Source of the DNA: Paramicrobacterium fandaimingii
GTDB taxonomy: Bacteria; Actinomycetota; Actinomycetes; Actinomycetales; Microbacteriaceae
Assembly (NCBI RefSeq): GCF_011751745.2
Contig: NZ_CP061170.1
Span: 1,054,001-1,118,000 of the forward strand
Direction: 5' to 3'
Length of the DNA: 64,000 nt
In this document: positions 33,084 to 41,852 of the stretch, in pieces
Position numbering within the stretch: the first letter of the stretch is position 1
Layout: every line of letters begins with the position of its first letter
The notes under the pieces: generated by a model
Told to the model about the DNA's origin: nothing
The model's database searches: none
What the model saw: the letters and a program-made list of their open reading frames with translations, nothing else
Translations under genes and position numbers: made by a program

Positions 33084-35030
33084 ATGACATGGTTAGAAGC
33101 CATACCGGTGGCCCTTCTGGCGCTTCTGATCATCTTCGTGCCAGGTGGGCTCATTGCGGCGGCAGCGGGAGCGCGTCGGCTGCTTCTGGCGATTGCCGCT
33201 CCGGCAGTGACGGTCGCCGTGCTTGCCGTCACGGCTATCGTGTTTGGTTTGGTCGGTGTGCCGTGGAGAATCCCATTTGTCGCGTCAGTCTTCCTTGGTC
33301 TTACTCTCGTGATGTGGCTCGCGCGGCGCCTGCTCACCAGAACATGGGTGCCGCGTTCCGCCACTCGCCTTGCGGGCTTCTCCCCGGCGTTCGTCACTGG
33401 ACTCGTCATCGCCGTCGTGATCATCACCGTGCAGATTGGCTTTGCGATCGGTGAACCGGGAAATGTCTCCCAAACCTACGATGCGCCGTTCCACCTCAAT
33501 GGCGTGCGCTTCATCATTGACACGGCCAACGGATCGTCGCTGAACCTGACCGGCCTTATTCTGCCGCCCAGTCGATCGACGTTCTACCCGGCGGCGTGGC
33601 ACGACCTCGTCTCCATTGTCGCGATGGCGGCACCATGGGCAGGTCTCATCAGCGTCGCCAACGTCACGAACCTTGTGATCGCCGCCGTTGTCTGGCCGCT
33701 GGGTGCCCTCAGCCTCGTTCGGCTGCTTGCACCGACGCGCCCGTCTGCCCTGGTGATCGCCGGTGTCGCGGCGGCAGCATTCCCCGCGTTCCCCCTGGGC
33801 ATGCTTGATTACGGCGTTCTGTTTTCATACTTTCTCTCGTTGGCATTTCTGCCCGCGGGTCTTGCACTCGGCGTGAGCTTCTTCCGGCTCGTGGATGGCC
33901 GACGACTCGGTCCCGCGACACTGCAGATTCTGAGCCTCGCTTGCGTTGTCGTGGCAATGGGGCTTTCGCAGCCGTCCGTCGTCTTTGGGCTCGGGCTCTT
34001 TGGCGTCATCGCGCTGATTCCGCTGTGCGTGCGCGCGGTGGGAGCAACGTCGCGCACGTGGATTCGGGTCTCGCTCATTGTCGGGATGGTCGTTGTCGGC
34101 GTCGGATTCGCGCTGGTCTGGCGGCGCATTGGCAGCTTTGGCTATACAGCCCCGTGGAATCGATACGGATCGGTGCCAGAAGTGCTGCTTGACACGTTTG
34201 CGCTCTCACGAGGTGACCGGCCGCTCGCCGTGGTCATCGCCGTGTTAATCCTGGTTGGCATTGTCGTCGCGATCCGCACGAAGCGCTGGTGGTTCGTGCT
34301 GATGTGGGCCGCGGCTGCCGGACTCTTCGTTCTGGGTGGAGCACTCCCGAGCGGCGATCTGCGCAATATTGCCCTCGGAATGTTCTACAAAGACGTCCCA
34401 CGGCTTGAGGCATTTCTGGTGTTGCCCGCATTCGTGCTCGCCGTGTGGGGGGCGGATGCTGTCTGGCGTGTGGTTGCACGACGTATCAAGCCTGTGTCTC
34501 GCGTCGCTGTCGCTGTCGCGGCATCAGGCATCGTCATCATGATTGCCTCAACGCAACTGACGGCAATGACCTACGCTGTCGCGCACGCGGCAAACGCGTA
34601 CCGGCTCGACGATCGATCGCGCATTCTCGACGATAACGAGTACGCGTTGATTGAGCGACTACGGGACGAGGTCGGTGACGAAGCGGTGATCGTGGGGAAC
34701 CCGTGGACGGGAACGTCATGGGCGATGGCTCTCGCTGACCGTGAGGTGCTGAACCCTCATTTCAACACGTCACACGCCCCGGCTCACGAGCTGGTCAATG
34801 CGGAGCTCAACGACGCAGTCTCTGACCCGAGCGTCTGCGCGGCCATCCGTGAGACTGGCGCACGCTACGTTCTCGATTTCGGTGCTGACCGATTCGCTGG
34901 CAGTCGCCTCGACGTGAAGACGTGGATCGGGTTCGAAGGCCTTCTCGACCTCGCCGAATCTGATGCCGTAGAGGAAGTGGACCGCGAAGGCGACAAGGTG
35001 CTGTATCGCATCGTCGCCTGTGGGCTCTAG
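33084..35030 (+). CDS. Large polytopic membrane protein (DUF6541 type)
   Basis: A 648-residue protein with about 12-14 hydrophobic helices and a short soluble C-terminal part. The opening PVALLALLIIFVPGGLIAAA and the long loop around YDAPFHLNGVRFIIDTANGS resemble the actinobacterial DUF6541 family, which occurs in surface-glycan loci and has the layout of GT-C glycosyltransferases or polymerases. An Asp near the first loop could act as catalytic base as in GT-C enzymes. It is the only polymerase-like candidate in the locus, together with the ABC exporter. Its 3' end overlaps the convergent DUF2304 gene by four bases. Confidence 0.75.
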   Translation: MTWLEAIPVALLALLIIFVPGGLIAAAAGARRLLLAIAAPAVTVAVLAVTAIVFGLVGVPWRIPFVASVFLGLTLVMWLARRLLTRTWVPRSATRLAGFSPAFVTGLVIAVVIITVQIGFAIGEPGNVSQTYDAPFHLNGVRFIIDTANGSSLNLTGLILPPSRSTFYPAAWHDLVSIVAMAAPWAGLISVANVTNLVIAAVVWPLGALSLVRLLAPTRPSALVIAGVAAAAFPAFPLGMLDYGVLFSYFLSLAFLPAGLALGVSFFRLVDGRRLGPATLQILSLACVVVAMGLSQPSVVFGLGLFGVIALIPLCVRAVGATSRTWIRVSLIVGMVVVGVGFALVWRRIGSFGYTAPWNRYGSVPEVLLDTFALSRGDRPLAVVIAVLILVGIVVAIRTKRWWFVLMWAAAAGLFVLGGALPSGDLRNIALGMFYKDVPRLEAFLVLPAFVLAVWGADAVWRVVARRIKPVSRVAVAVAASGIVIMIASTQLTAMTYAVAHAANAYRLDDRSRILDDNEYALIERLRDEVGDEAVIVGNPWTGTSWAMALADREVLNPHFNTSHAPAHELVNAELNDAVSDPSVCAAIRETGARYVLDFGADRFAGSRLDVKTWIGFEGLLDLAESDAVEEVDREGDKVLYRIVACGL

Positions 35031-35392
35031 CGCTCGTCTGAATCCTGTGACGACGCGTCGACGTCATCGATTGCGGCCTTGGCCAAAGTGATCTGCCGGG
35101 CAAGCTGTGTGATGCGCCGGTTGATCTGCACGTTGCGGCGATAGGCGGTCGAAACGTAGACGAGAAACGCAAGAACGAGAGCGTAGAGCAGCAAGTCTGC
35201 TCCGCGCCCCACACCGACGAGGTTGGCGAACCAGGTGAGCCACGTGGGGAAGATGATCGACAGAATCGCGACCACGACAAATGCCCCGAGAAACAAACGT
35301 CTGAGTGCCAAATGGCTGTCACTGCCGGTTGGGCGGGTGAAGAAGATGCCGATGGCAATAACACCGACGACAAGAACGATCTGAATAACCAC
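35027..35392 (-). CDS. DUF2304 family membrane protein
   Basis: A 121-residue protein with three hydrophobic segments (IQIVLVVGVIAIGIFF, LFLGAFVVVAILSIIF, LLLYALVLAFLVYVS) and a polar helical C terminus (NRRITQLARQITLAKAAID). DUF2304 proteins are usually encoded next to a DPM1-like GT2 enzyme, as here, and are thought to assist it, perhaps as a membrane anchor or flippase subunit. Eight bases separate it from that gene on the same strand. The 3' end overlaps the large membrane protein gene on the other strand. Confidence 0.85.
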   Translation of the reverse strand: MVIQIVLVVGVIAIGIFFTRPTGSDSHLALRRLFLGAFVVVAILSIIFPTWLTWFANLVGVGRGADLLLYALVLAFLVYVSTAYRRNVQINRRITQLARQITLAKAAIDDVDASSQDSDER

Positions 35393-35399
35393 GATTCGC

Positions 35400-36104
35400 C
35401 TAACGAACGATCAGGTCGACGAGGATGTTTATCGAGTTCAGCACAGATTGCCCCTTCGCCTTCGAATAATCGGTGTACAGCAGTTCGACCGGGTACTCGC
35501 GCCAGGGTAGCTTTGTGCGACCGAGTTTCAGCACGATTTCTGTTGCGTGCGCCATGCGGTCTTGTACAAGCCCAATTCGTGCCAAAGCATCGGTGCGAAT
35601 GACGCGAAGCCCATTATGAGCGTCGGTGAGTTTGAGACCCGTCGTCATGTTCGTCACCCAAACGGCGGTCTTGAGAATGATTCGTTTTGCTATTCCTGGG
35701 TTCGTGCGCTTGTCGAGAAATCGTGAGCCAAACACGATGGCAAGGTCGTTTGCCCGCGCGAGAGCGACCATGTTCACAGCGTCTTCGAGGCGGTGCTGTC
35801 CGTCTGCATCGAACGTGACGACATATCGCGCATTCGACTGCGTCAGAACGTATTCGAACCCGGTCTGCAGCGACGCACCCTGACCCAGATTCACTGGGTG
35901 CTTCAGCACTTTCGCTCCGGCGCGGCGAGCAACCTCGGCGGAACCGTCTGAGCTTCCGTCGTCGATGCACACAACGTTGGTGAATTCTCGGTGAAGATCG
36001 TGAATCACAGAATCGATGACGCTGACTTCGTTGAAGAGGGGAATAACCACCCACACGTCGCTTGCGCCAGCACGAGCGTCATCTGGGGGTCCGGATCGCG
36101 TCAT
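35400..36104 (-). CDS. Glycosyltransferase family 2, DPM1/GtrB-like
   Basis: A 234-residue GT-A enzyme of the dolichol-/polyprenyl-phosphate sugar synthase type. It has VWVVIPLFNEVSVI, VVCIDDGSSDGSAEV, HPVNLGQGASLQTGFEY and FDADGQHRLED, the last with the metal-binding DxD. Such enzymes make polyprenyl-phosphate-linked hexose for later use outside the membrane by GT-C or GtrA-assisted transferases. It pairs with the DUF2304 protein (eight-base gap) and is divergent from the wbpD-like gene, only 31-64 bases away. Confidence 0.9.
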   Translation of the reverse strand: MTRSGPPDDARAGASDVWVVIPLFNEVSVIDSVIHDLHREFTNVVCIDDGSSDGSAEVARRAGAKVLKHPVNLGQGASLQTGFEYVLTQSNARYVVTFDADGQHRLEDAVNMVALARANDLAIVFGSRFLDKRTNPGIAKRIILKTAVWVTNMTTGLKLTDAHNGLRVIRTDALARIGLVQDRMAHATEIVLKLGRTKLPWREYPVELLYTDYSKAKGQSVLNSINILVDLIVR

Positions 36105-36168
36105 GCCTACATTCTGGCAGACCCGTTAGTCTGAGATGCGTCCTGCACCCGACAGAAGAGAGCTTTTG

Positions 36169-36774
36169 GTGAGAAGTCGCGCGAACACACGCGTCGTTGA
36201 CACGGCAGATGTTGCAGATAGTGCGGAGCTTGGGTCGGGCACCTCAGTGTGGCATCTCGCTCAGATACGCGAAGACGCGGTTCTCGGTGAGAACTGCGTT
36301 GTCGGTCGTGGCGCCTACGTCGGCACGGGTGTGCAGATGGGAGACAACTGCAAAGTGCAGAACTACGCTCTCGTGTACGAGCCTGCTGCGCTCGCAGAGG
36401 GTGTCTTCATCGGCCCGGCCGCTGTGCTCACGAACGATACCTATCCACGCGCGATCAACGCAGACGGCACGCAGAAATCCGCTGACGATTGGGATGCCGT
36501 CGGAGTCACGCTGAAGCGTGGAGCCTCCGTTGGCGCCAGAGCTGTGTGTGTCGCGCCCGTGACAATCGGTCAATGGGCAACGGTTGCGGCCGGCGCCGTA
36601 GTCACGAAGAACGTTCCCGACTTCGCGCTTGTCGTCGGTGTGCCGGCTCGGCGCATCGGCTGGGTCGGCAAGTCCGGGCATCCCCTCAGCGAAAATGCCG
36701 GATACTGGGTGTGTCCGGTGTCGGGCGAGCGGTATGCCGAGGTTGATGGTGAGTTGAAAGAGGTAGCGGAATAG
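36169..36774 (+). CDS. UDP-3-amino-uronate N-acetyltransferase-like (WbpD type)
   Basis: About 201 residues of left-handed beta-helix (hexapeptide repeats), e.g. SAELGSGTSVWHLAQI, VVGRGAYVGTGVQMGDNC and VTIGQWATVAAGAVVTKNV, then VVGVPARRIGWVG. This matches WbpD/WlbB, which acetylates the 3-amino group of a UDP-2-acetamido-3-amino-uronic acid. A short C-terminal tail with Cys (YWVCPVSGERY) is also family-typical. The frame starts with an ATG at 36136; the GTG at 36169 follows AGAAGAGAG and gives the usual N terminus. The stop overlaps the GTG of the aminotransferase gene by one base. Confidence 0.85.
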   Translation: MRSRANTRVVDTADVADSAELGSGTSVWHLAQIREDAVLGENCVVGRGAYVGTGVQMGDNCKVQNYALVYEPAALAEGVFIGPAAVLTNDTYPRAINADGTQKSADDWDAVGVTLKRGASVGARAVCVAPVTIGQWATVAAGAVVTKNVPDFALVVGVPARRIGWVGKSGHPLSENAGYWVCPVSGERYAEVDGELKEVAE

Positions 36775-37874
36775 TGGCGGATGCGTTTATTCCACCGGCG
36801 AAGCCAATTATCGGAGACGATGAGCGTGCGGCTGTTGACCGGGTTCTGCTGAGTGGGATGGTTGCTCAGGGGCCGGAGGTGGCGGCATTCGAGACGGAGT
36901 TCGCTGCTCATTTTGTTGCGGGGCGCACGGTTGTTGCTGTGAATTCAGGCACGTCGGGTTTGCATGTTGGTTTGCTCGCGGCGGGTGTCGGGCCGGGCGA
37001 TGAGGTTATTGTGCCGTCGTTTACGTTCGCGGCGACGGGTAACGCTGTTGCGTTGACGGGTGCGACTCCGGTGTTTGTTGATATTGAGCCGGAGCAGTTC
37101 ACGGTGGATCCGGTTGCCGTTGAGGCGGCGATTACTCCGCGTACGAAGGGCATCATGCCGGTGCACCTGTACGGGCACCCGGCGCACATGCGCGAGTTGG
37201 GTGCGATTGCAACGAAGCATGGTCTGCACCTTTTCGAGGATGCTGCTCAGGCGCATGGTGCCGGGCTCGATGGGCGCGCGGTTGGCACGTTTGGTGCGTT
37301 CGGGATGTTCAGCTTGTATCCGACGAAGAACATGACCAGCGGTGAAGGTGGCATGGTTTCGTTTGACGATGCAGAGCTTGTCAGGCGTGCGAAGCTGCTG
37401 CGTAATCAGGGGATGGAGAAGCAGTACGAGAATGAACTCGTCGGCTTCAACTACCGCATGACGGATATTCACGCGGCGATCGGGCGTGTGCAGTTGGGCA
37501 AGGTTGATGCGTGGACGGCGTCGCGTCAGGCGAATGCGGCGTATCTTGATGCGCATCTTGAGAATGTTGTGACTCCGCCGGTGGCGGAGGGCGCTACGCA
37601 TGTGTATCACCAGTACACAGTGCGAGTTACGGATGATCGTGACGGGTTCGTTGCAGCGTTGAAGAACGAACACAACGTGGGCGCTGGGGTGTATTACCCG
37701 GTGCCAAATCACCGGTTGCCGTCGTTGCAGGGGTTTGCTGAGGGGCTCCAGCTTCCGCAGACGGAGCGTGCGGCGTCGGAGGTTGTGTCTTTGCCGGTTC
37801 ATCCGTCGTTGACCGAGAACGATCGTGAGCGCATTGTCACCGCGGTGAACATTGTTGCGCGGGCTGGAGCATGA
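36774..37874 (+). CDS. DegT/DnrJ/EryC1 aminotransferase (WbpE-like)
   Basis: A 366-residue PLP enzyme. AVNSGTSGLHVGLLAAG and VPSFTFAATGNAV are the substrate and PLP phosphate regions, LFEDAAQAHGAG has the PLP-binding Asp, and SLYPTKNMTSGEGGM holds the Schiff-base Lys (about residue 185). In this context it likely aminates UDP-2-acetamido-3-keto-uronic acid made by the WbpB-like enzyme encoded next. Codons end in T much more often here (GTT, GCT, GAT, CGT) than in the neighbouring glycosyltransferase genes. The start is a GTG that overlaps the wbpD-like stop. Confidence 0.92.
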   Translation: MADAFIPPAKPIIGDDERAAVDRVLLSGMVAQGPEVAAFETEFAAHFVAGRTVVAVNSGTSGLHVGLLAAGVGPGDEVIVPSFTFAATGNAVALTGATPVFVDIEPEQFTVDPVAVEAAITPRTKGIMPVHLYGHPAHMRELGAIATKHGLHLFEDAAQAHGAGLDGRAVGTFGAFGMFSLYPTKNMTSGEGGMVSFDDAELVRRAKLLRNQGMEKQYENELVGFNYRMTDIHAAIGRVQLGKVDAWTASRQANAAYLDAHLENVVTPPVAEGATHVYHQYTVRVTDDRDGFVAALKNEHNVGAGVYYPVPNHRLPSLQGFAEGLQLPQTERAASEVVSLPVHPSLTENDRERIVTAVNIVARAGA

Positions 37875-38863
37875 TGGCTGAGAATCTTCGTGCGGGGTTG
37901 TTGGGCATCGGCATGATGGGTCGTCATCATGCGCGGGTTCTGCGTGAGGTCGATGGTGTTGATCTTGTCGCTGTTGCTGATCCCGCGGGTGACCCGCATG
38001 GTGTTGCGGGTGATCTGTCGGTTTTGCCTGATGTTGATGGGTTGATTTCTGCGGGCATTGATATGGCTGTTGTTGCGGTGCCGACGCGGTTTCATGAGGG
38101 TGCTGCGTTGACGTTGGCGGCTGCGGGTGTGCATACGTTTGTGGAGAAGCCGATCGCTGAGACGGTTGAGGCGGGTCGGCGTATGACTGATGCGTTTGCG
38201 CAGGCTGGTCTGGTCGGTGCTGTCGGGCACATTGAGCGTTTCAATCCGGCATTGCAGGAGCTGAGGCGTCGTCTGGCCGCGGGCGAGCTGGGCAATGTCT
38301 ACCAGGTGGCGACGCGTCGTCAGGGGCCATTTCCTGCTCGCATTGCCGATGTCGGGGTCGGCAAGGACCTTGCAACGCATGATATTGATCTGACGGCGTG
38401 GGTGACGCAAAGCGATTACACGCGTGTTTTTGCTCAGACGGGGTTCAAGAGCGGCCGGGAGCATGAAGACATGATTGCTGTGACTGGTCGGCTCGCCTCG
38501 GGTGCTGTGGTGAGTCACCTGGTGAATTGGTTGAGTCCGATGAAGGAACGCATCACTGTCGTGACGGGGGAGAAGGGTGCGTTCATCGCCGACACGGCGA
38601 CGGGCGACCTCACGTTCTACGCGAACGGCACGATTCCGCTGGAGTGGGAGTCTGTCAGTGCGTTCCGCGGCGTTTCCGAGGGAGACGTCACACGGTACGC
38701 ATTCGCGAAGCGGGAGCCGCTCCGCGTCGAGCACGAAGCTTTTCGAGACGCGGTGCTCGGCCAGGCAAGCGACGTCGTCACAATGCAGCAGGGCCTTCGC
38801 GCACTCCAAGTCGTCGAAGCCACACTTGAATCAGCACGCACAGGCGAGGCCGTCACCCCCTGA
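37871..38863 (+). CDS. Gfo/Idh/MocA oxidoreductase (WbpB-like)
   Basis: A 330-residue NAD-dependent dehydrogenase. The Rossmann motif is GLLGIGMMGRHHARVLREV, VEKPIAETVEAG carries the conserved EKP Lys, and VGHIERFNPAL and GVGKDLATHDIDL (His) complete the active site. WbpB oxidises C3 of UDP-GlcNAc-uronic acid. It overlaps the aminotransferase stop (ATGA). Codon use changes inside the gene: T-ending codons dominate up to about 38.55 kb, then the last 300 bases return to C-ending codons like the downstream genes, which suggests a mosaic. Confidence 0.9.
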   Translation: MMAENLRAGLLGIGMMGRHHARVLREVDGVDLVAVADPAGDPHGVAGDLSVLPDVDGLISAGIDMAVVAVPTRFHEGAALTLAAAGVHTFVEKPIAETVEAGRRMTDAFAQAGLVGAVGHIERFNPALQELRRRLAAGELGNVYQVATRRQGPFPARIADVGVGKDLATHDIDLTAWVTQSDYTRVFAQTGFKSGREHEDMIAVTGRLASGAVVSHLVNWLSPMKERITVVTGEKGAFIADTATGDLTFYANGTIPLEWESVSAFRGVSEGDVTRYAFAKREPLRVEHEAFRDAVLGQASDVVTMQQGLRALQVVEATLESARTGEAVTP

Positions 38864-38866
38864 CAT

Positions 38867-40018
38867 ATGCGGATCACAATTGTCTCGCGCATCTTCGCCC
38901 CCGAGCCCGGAGCTGCGTCGCTGAGGCTGAAAAGTCTCGTTGAGGCTCTCGCGCATGCGGGTGCGCAGGTTGACGTCATGACAACGGCACCCCCGGCCTC
39001 GAAATCGGGGCAGACCGACATGCCGGCTCGGGTTTCTCGATGGCCGGTGCTGAGAGACAGCAGCGGTTACGTTCGCGGCTATCTGCAGTACATGAGTTTC
39101 GACATTCCTGCTTTCTTCCGCGTGCTGTTTCACAAGCGGATCGACGTGATCGTTGTCGAGCCTCCTCCAACCACCGGGCTGTTCGTTCGCCTCGGCTCTG
39201 CGCTGCGTAGAATTCCGTACGTCTATTTCGCGGCAGACATCTGGTCAGACGCCGCTGGCTCGACGGGCGCGGCATCGTGGATTGTGTCGGGCGTGCGATT
39301 CATCGAGAAGCTCGCCCTGTCGGGTGCTACCCACGTGATCGCCGTGTCAGACGCGGTTGCCGACCGTGTGAAGACGCTCGCGCCGACCGCTCACGTGACT
39401 GTGGCGGGCCACGGTGTGGACACCAGCCTGTTCACCCCGGAGGGGGCGGCCCCCGCCGAGCCAGCAGACATCGTCTATGTGGGCACGGCAAGCGAATGGC
39501 ACGGCGCCAGCGTCGCATTGGACGTGGTCATCGCGCTCCTCACCGAGAACATCGAGCTGACCGCCGCATTCATCGGTCAGGGAAGCGAATGGCTTTCGCT
39601 GAAGCAGAGAGCCGAGAAATCCAGCGTTTCCGCGCGAATTCGCGTCTTGCCGACGGTTGTGCCTGAAGAGGCGGCGATGTGGCTGAGATCAGCGCGAGTG
39701 AGCATCGCGACGCTAAAGCCAGGGCTCGGCTACGACTTCGCCGTGCCGACGAAGATCTATTCGTCGCTTGCATCGGGTACCCCAGTCGCCTATGCGGGCC
39801 CCGATCCTGTGCGGTCAATGGTCGTCGACAATCGGCTCGGCGTTGCCACTGACTACGATGCCGAGCTGCTCACCCAACAGCTGCGAGCGCTGCTCGAGGG
39901 AAGCGGCGAACTCAGCGCGTCGAGCATGCGCGCATGGACGCAAGATAATGTTTCTGCGACGGCAGTAGCGGGTCGCGCAGCGACGGCGATTATGCAGAGT
40001 GCGCGTCATGATGCATAG
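38867..40018 (+). CDS. Glycosyltransferase family 4 protein (WbuB-like)
   Basis: A 383-residue GT-B enzyme. RITIVSRIFAPEPGAASLRL opens the acceptor domain; IVVEPPPTTGLFVRLGS and FAADIWSDAA are typical of FucNAc/WbuB-like transferases. The C-terminal donor domain has VGTASEWHGA, AAMWLRSARVSIATL and FAVPTKIYSSLASGTPV, lacking the usual strong E-x7-E wording but with Pro-Thr-Lys in its place, as in WbuB relatives. It starts four bases after the wbpB-like stop, so it may transfer the diacetamido-uronic acid made by that set. The donor assignment is inference. Confidence 0.85.
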   Translation: MRITIVSRIFAPEPGAASLRLKSLVEALAHAGAQVDVMTTAPPASKSGQTDMPARVSRWPVLRDSSGYVRGYLQYMSFDIPAFFRVLFHKRIDVIVVEPPPTTGLFVRLGSALRRIPYVYFAADIWSDAAGSTGAASWIVSGVRFIEKLALSGATHVIAVSDAVADRVKTLAPTAHVTVAGHGVDTSLFTPEGAAPAEPADIVYVGTASEWHGASVALDVVIALLTENIELTAAFIGQGSEWLSLKQRAEKSSVSARIRVLPTVVPEEAAMWLRSARVSIATLKPGLGYDFAVPTKIYSSLASGTPVAYAGPDPVRSMVVDNRLGVATDYDAELLTQQLRALLEGSGELSASSMRAWTQDNVSATAVAGRAATAIMQSARHDA

Positions 40019-40063
40019 GGAGCGCCCCGTCGCCGGGTATCACCATCACCTCAGTGGAGAAGC

Positions 40064-41842
40064 ATGAAAGTCATCGCCAATACGTTCGGGCGCATTCTGC
40101 CGTACCTGCCTGCTGGCGCGCGCCGCTTTCTCAGCTGGTACGCGGTGCTCACATCGATTCTCGCCGTCGTCGACGTCGTTGCTCTTCTCGCATTGGCTGC
40201 GACGCTCGCCGCCGCCGTTTCGGGTACCAGTTTCAACTTGCCCGTCATCGGAACGATTCCGGCGAGCGCGACGCTCTGGATCATCATCATCGCCAGCGTG
40301 GTAATTGTGACGAAATCGGCGCTCAGCGTGTGGCTGCAGTGGCAGGCCACGCGACGATTCGCCAAATATGAGCTGTCGATCGGCCAGCACCTTCTTGCCG
40401 CGTACATCCGCGCTCCGTGGACCGATCGCCTGTCGCGAAACACCTCGCAGATTCTGCAGATGACCGACACCGGCATCGCGAACGTCGTCGCAGGCTTTCT
40501 GCTTCCGCTCACGACGATGCCGGGCCTCATTGTGACGTCGGTGGGAGTGCTCGCAGCCATCGTCGTGACACAGCCGCTCACCGCTCTCGTGACGGTTGTG
40601 TACCTCGGCGGCATCGCCTCACTTCAATACGTTGTACTCGGTCGCAAGACACGGCAGGCGGCCCGGGTCGCACGCGACTCGGCGCTGCGTGTAGCGTCCC
40701 TCGTTTCTGGCATGGTGGCGGCGCTCAAAGAGATCACGCTTCGCGACAAGGCGAGAGAGCTCGAGGATGCCGTTGGCACGGTGCGTGCCCAGACGGCGCG
40801 CGCCCGCGCGAACTCCAGTTTTCTCTCCACGGTTCCGCGCTTTATCTTCGATGCAGCGATTATCGGAGGTTTCGTTCTGGCCGGGGGAGTGTCGTTCGCC
40901 ATCGGAGGCATGGATCAGGCAATCTCGGCGGTTGCGCTGTTCGGCATCGCGGGGTTTCGGCTCATTCCATCTCTCACCGGCTTTCAGAACATCGTGACGC
41001 GCGCGATCACCGCGGGACCATACGTGAATGCGGTCGTCAACGACATCGACGACTCGCGTGAATACCTCGCAAACCACGAGCAGCTTGGCAAGGAGCCGCT
41101 TCCCGAGAACCCGCAGACGCTGACGTTCCGAGACGTCGAATACACGTACCCAGGCGGCACCGATCCCGTTTTGAGAAACGTCGACCTCACCATCCCGCTT
41201 GGCGCTACAGTCGGCATCGCCGGTTCGTCTGGCGCGGGCAAATCCACGCTCATCGATCTTCTGCTCGGACTGCTGTTGCCCACCCGTGGTTCCATCGACA
41301 TCGACGACGCTGAGCTTTCGGGGGTGCTCTCTGCCTGGCGACGCCGGGTCGGATATGTTCCTCAGGAAGTCGCGCTTTTTGACGGGACGATCGCGCAGAA
41401 TATCGCGCTGACGTGGGGCGAAGAGTATGACGTCGAGCGCGTGGAGAGAGCCGCTAAGAGGGCTCAATTGTGGCAGGTCGTCGTAGATCGCGAGCACGGT
41501 CTGAACACGCGCGTTGGTGAGCGCGGCCTCGCGCTCTCTGGCGGTCAGAGGCAGCGGCTCGGCATCGCACGCGCGTTGTACAACGACCCGCTCGTTCTTG
41601 TGCTCGATGAGGCAACGAGCGCGCTCGACACACGAACCGAGGCAGACGTCACTGATGCTATCCACGCTCTTCACGGTGACATCACAGTGATCGCCGTCGC
41701 GCACCGGCTATCGACGATTCGTACATCTGATCTTCTCGTCTTCATGAAAGAGGGTCGAATTCAGGCTCAAGGCTCGTTCGCTGAGGTGGTGGCGAACGAC
41801 CCAGACTTCGCCATGCAGGCGAAACTCGCGGGCCTCACGTAA
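40064..41842 (+). CDS. ABC exporter, fused membrane and ATPase domains (PglK/MsbA-like)
   Basis: A 592-residue protein. The first 330 residues hold six membrane helices; the rest is an ATPase with Walker A GSSGAGKST (about residue 387), Q-loop region GYVPQEVALFDGTI, signature LSGGQRQRLGIARAL (about 491), Walker B LVLVLDEATSALD (about 511) and the switch His in AVAHRLS. As a homodimer it could flip a lipid-linked oligosaccharide, as PglK does. It is surrounded by glycosyltransferase genes; I see no Wzx-type flippase in the window. The ATG follows GGAGAAGC. Confidence 0.9.
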   Translation: MKVIANTFGRILPYLPAGARRFLSWYAVLTSILAVVDVVALLALAATLAAAVSGTSFNLPVIGTIPASATLWIIIIASVVIVTKSALSVWLQWQATRRFAKYELSIGQHLLAAYIRAPWTDRLSRNTSQILQMTDTGIANVVAGFLLPLTTMPGLIVTSVGVLAAIVVTQPLTALVTVVYLGGIASLQYVVLGRKTRQAARVARDSALRVASLVSGMVAALKEITLRDKARELEDAVGTVRAQTARARANSSFLSTVPRFIFDAAIIGGFVLAGGVSFAIGGMDQAISAVALFGIAGFRLIPSLTGFQNIVTRAITAGPYVNAVVNDIDDSREYLANHEQLGKEPLPENPQTLTFRDVEYTYPGGTDPVLRNVDLTIPLGATVGIAGSSGAGKSTLIDLLLGLLLPTRGSIDIDDAELSGVLSAWRRRVGYVPQEVALFDGTIAQNIALTWGEEYDVERVERAAKRAQLWQVVVDREHGLNTRVGERGLALSGGQRQRLGIARALYNDPLVLVLDEATSALDTRTEADVTDAIHALHGDITVIAVAHRLSTIRTSDLLVFMKEGRIQAQGSFAEVVANDPDFAMQAKLAGLT

Positions 41843-41852
41843 GGCGTCGGCG

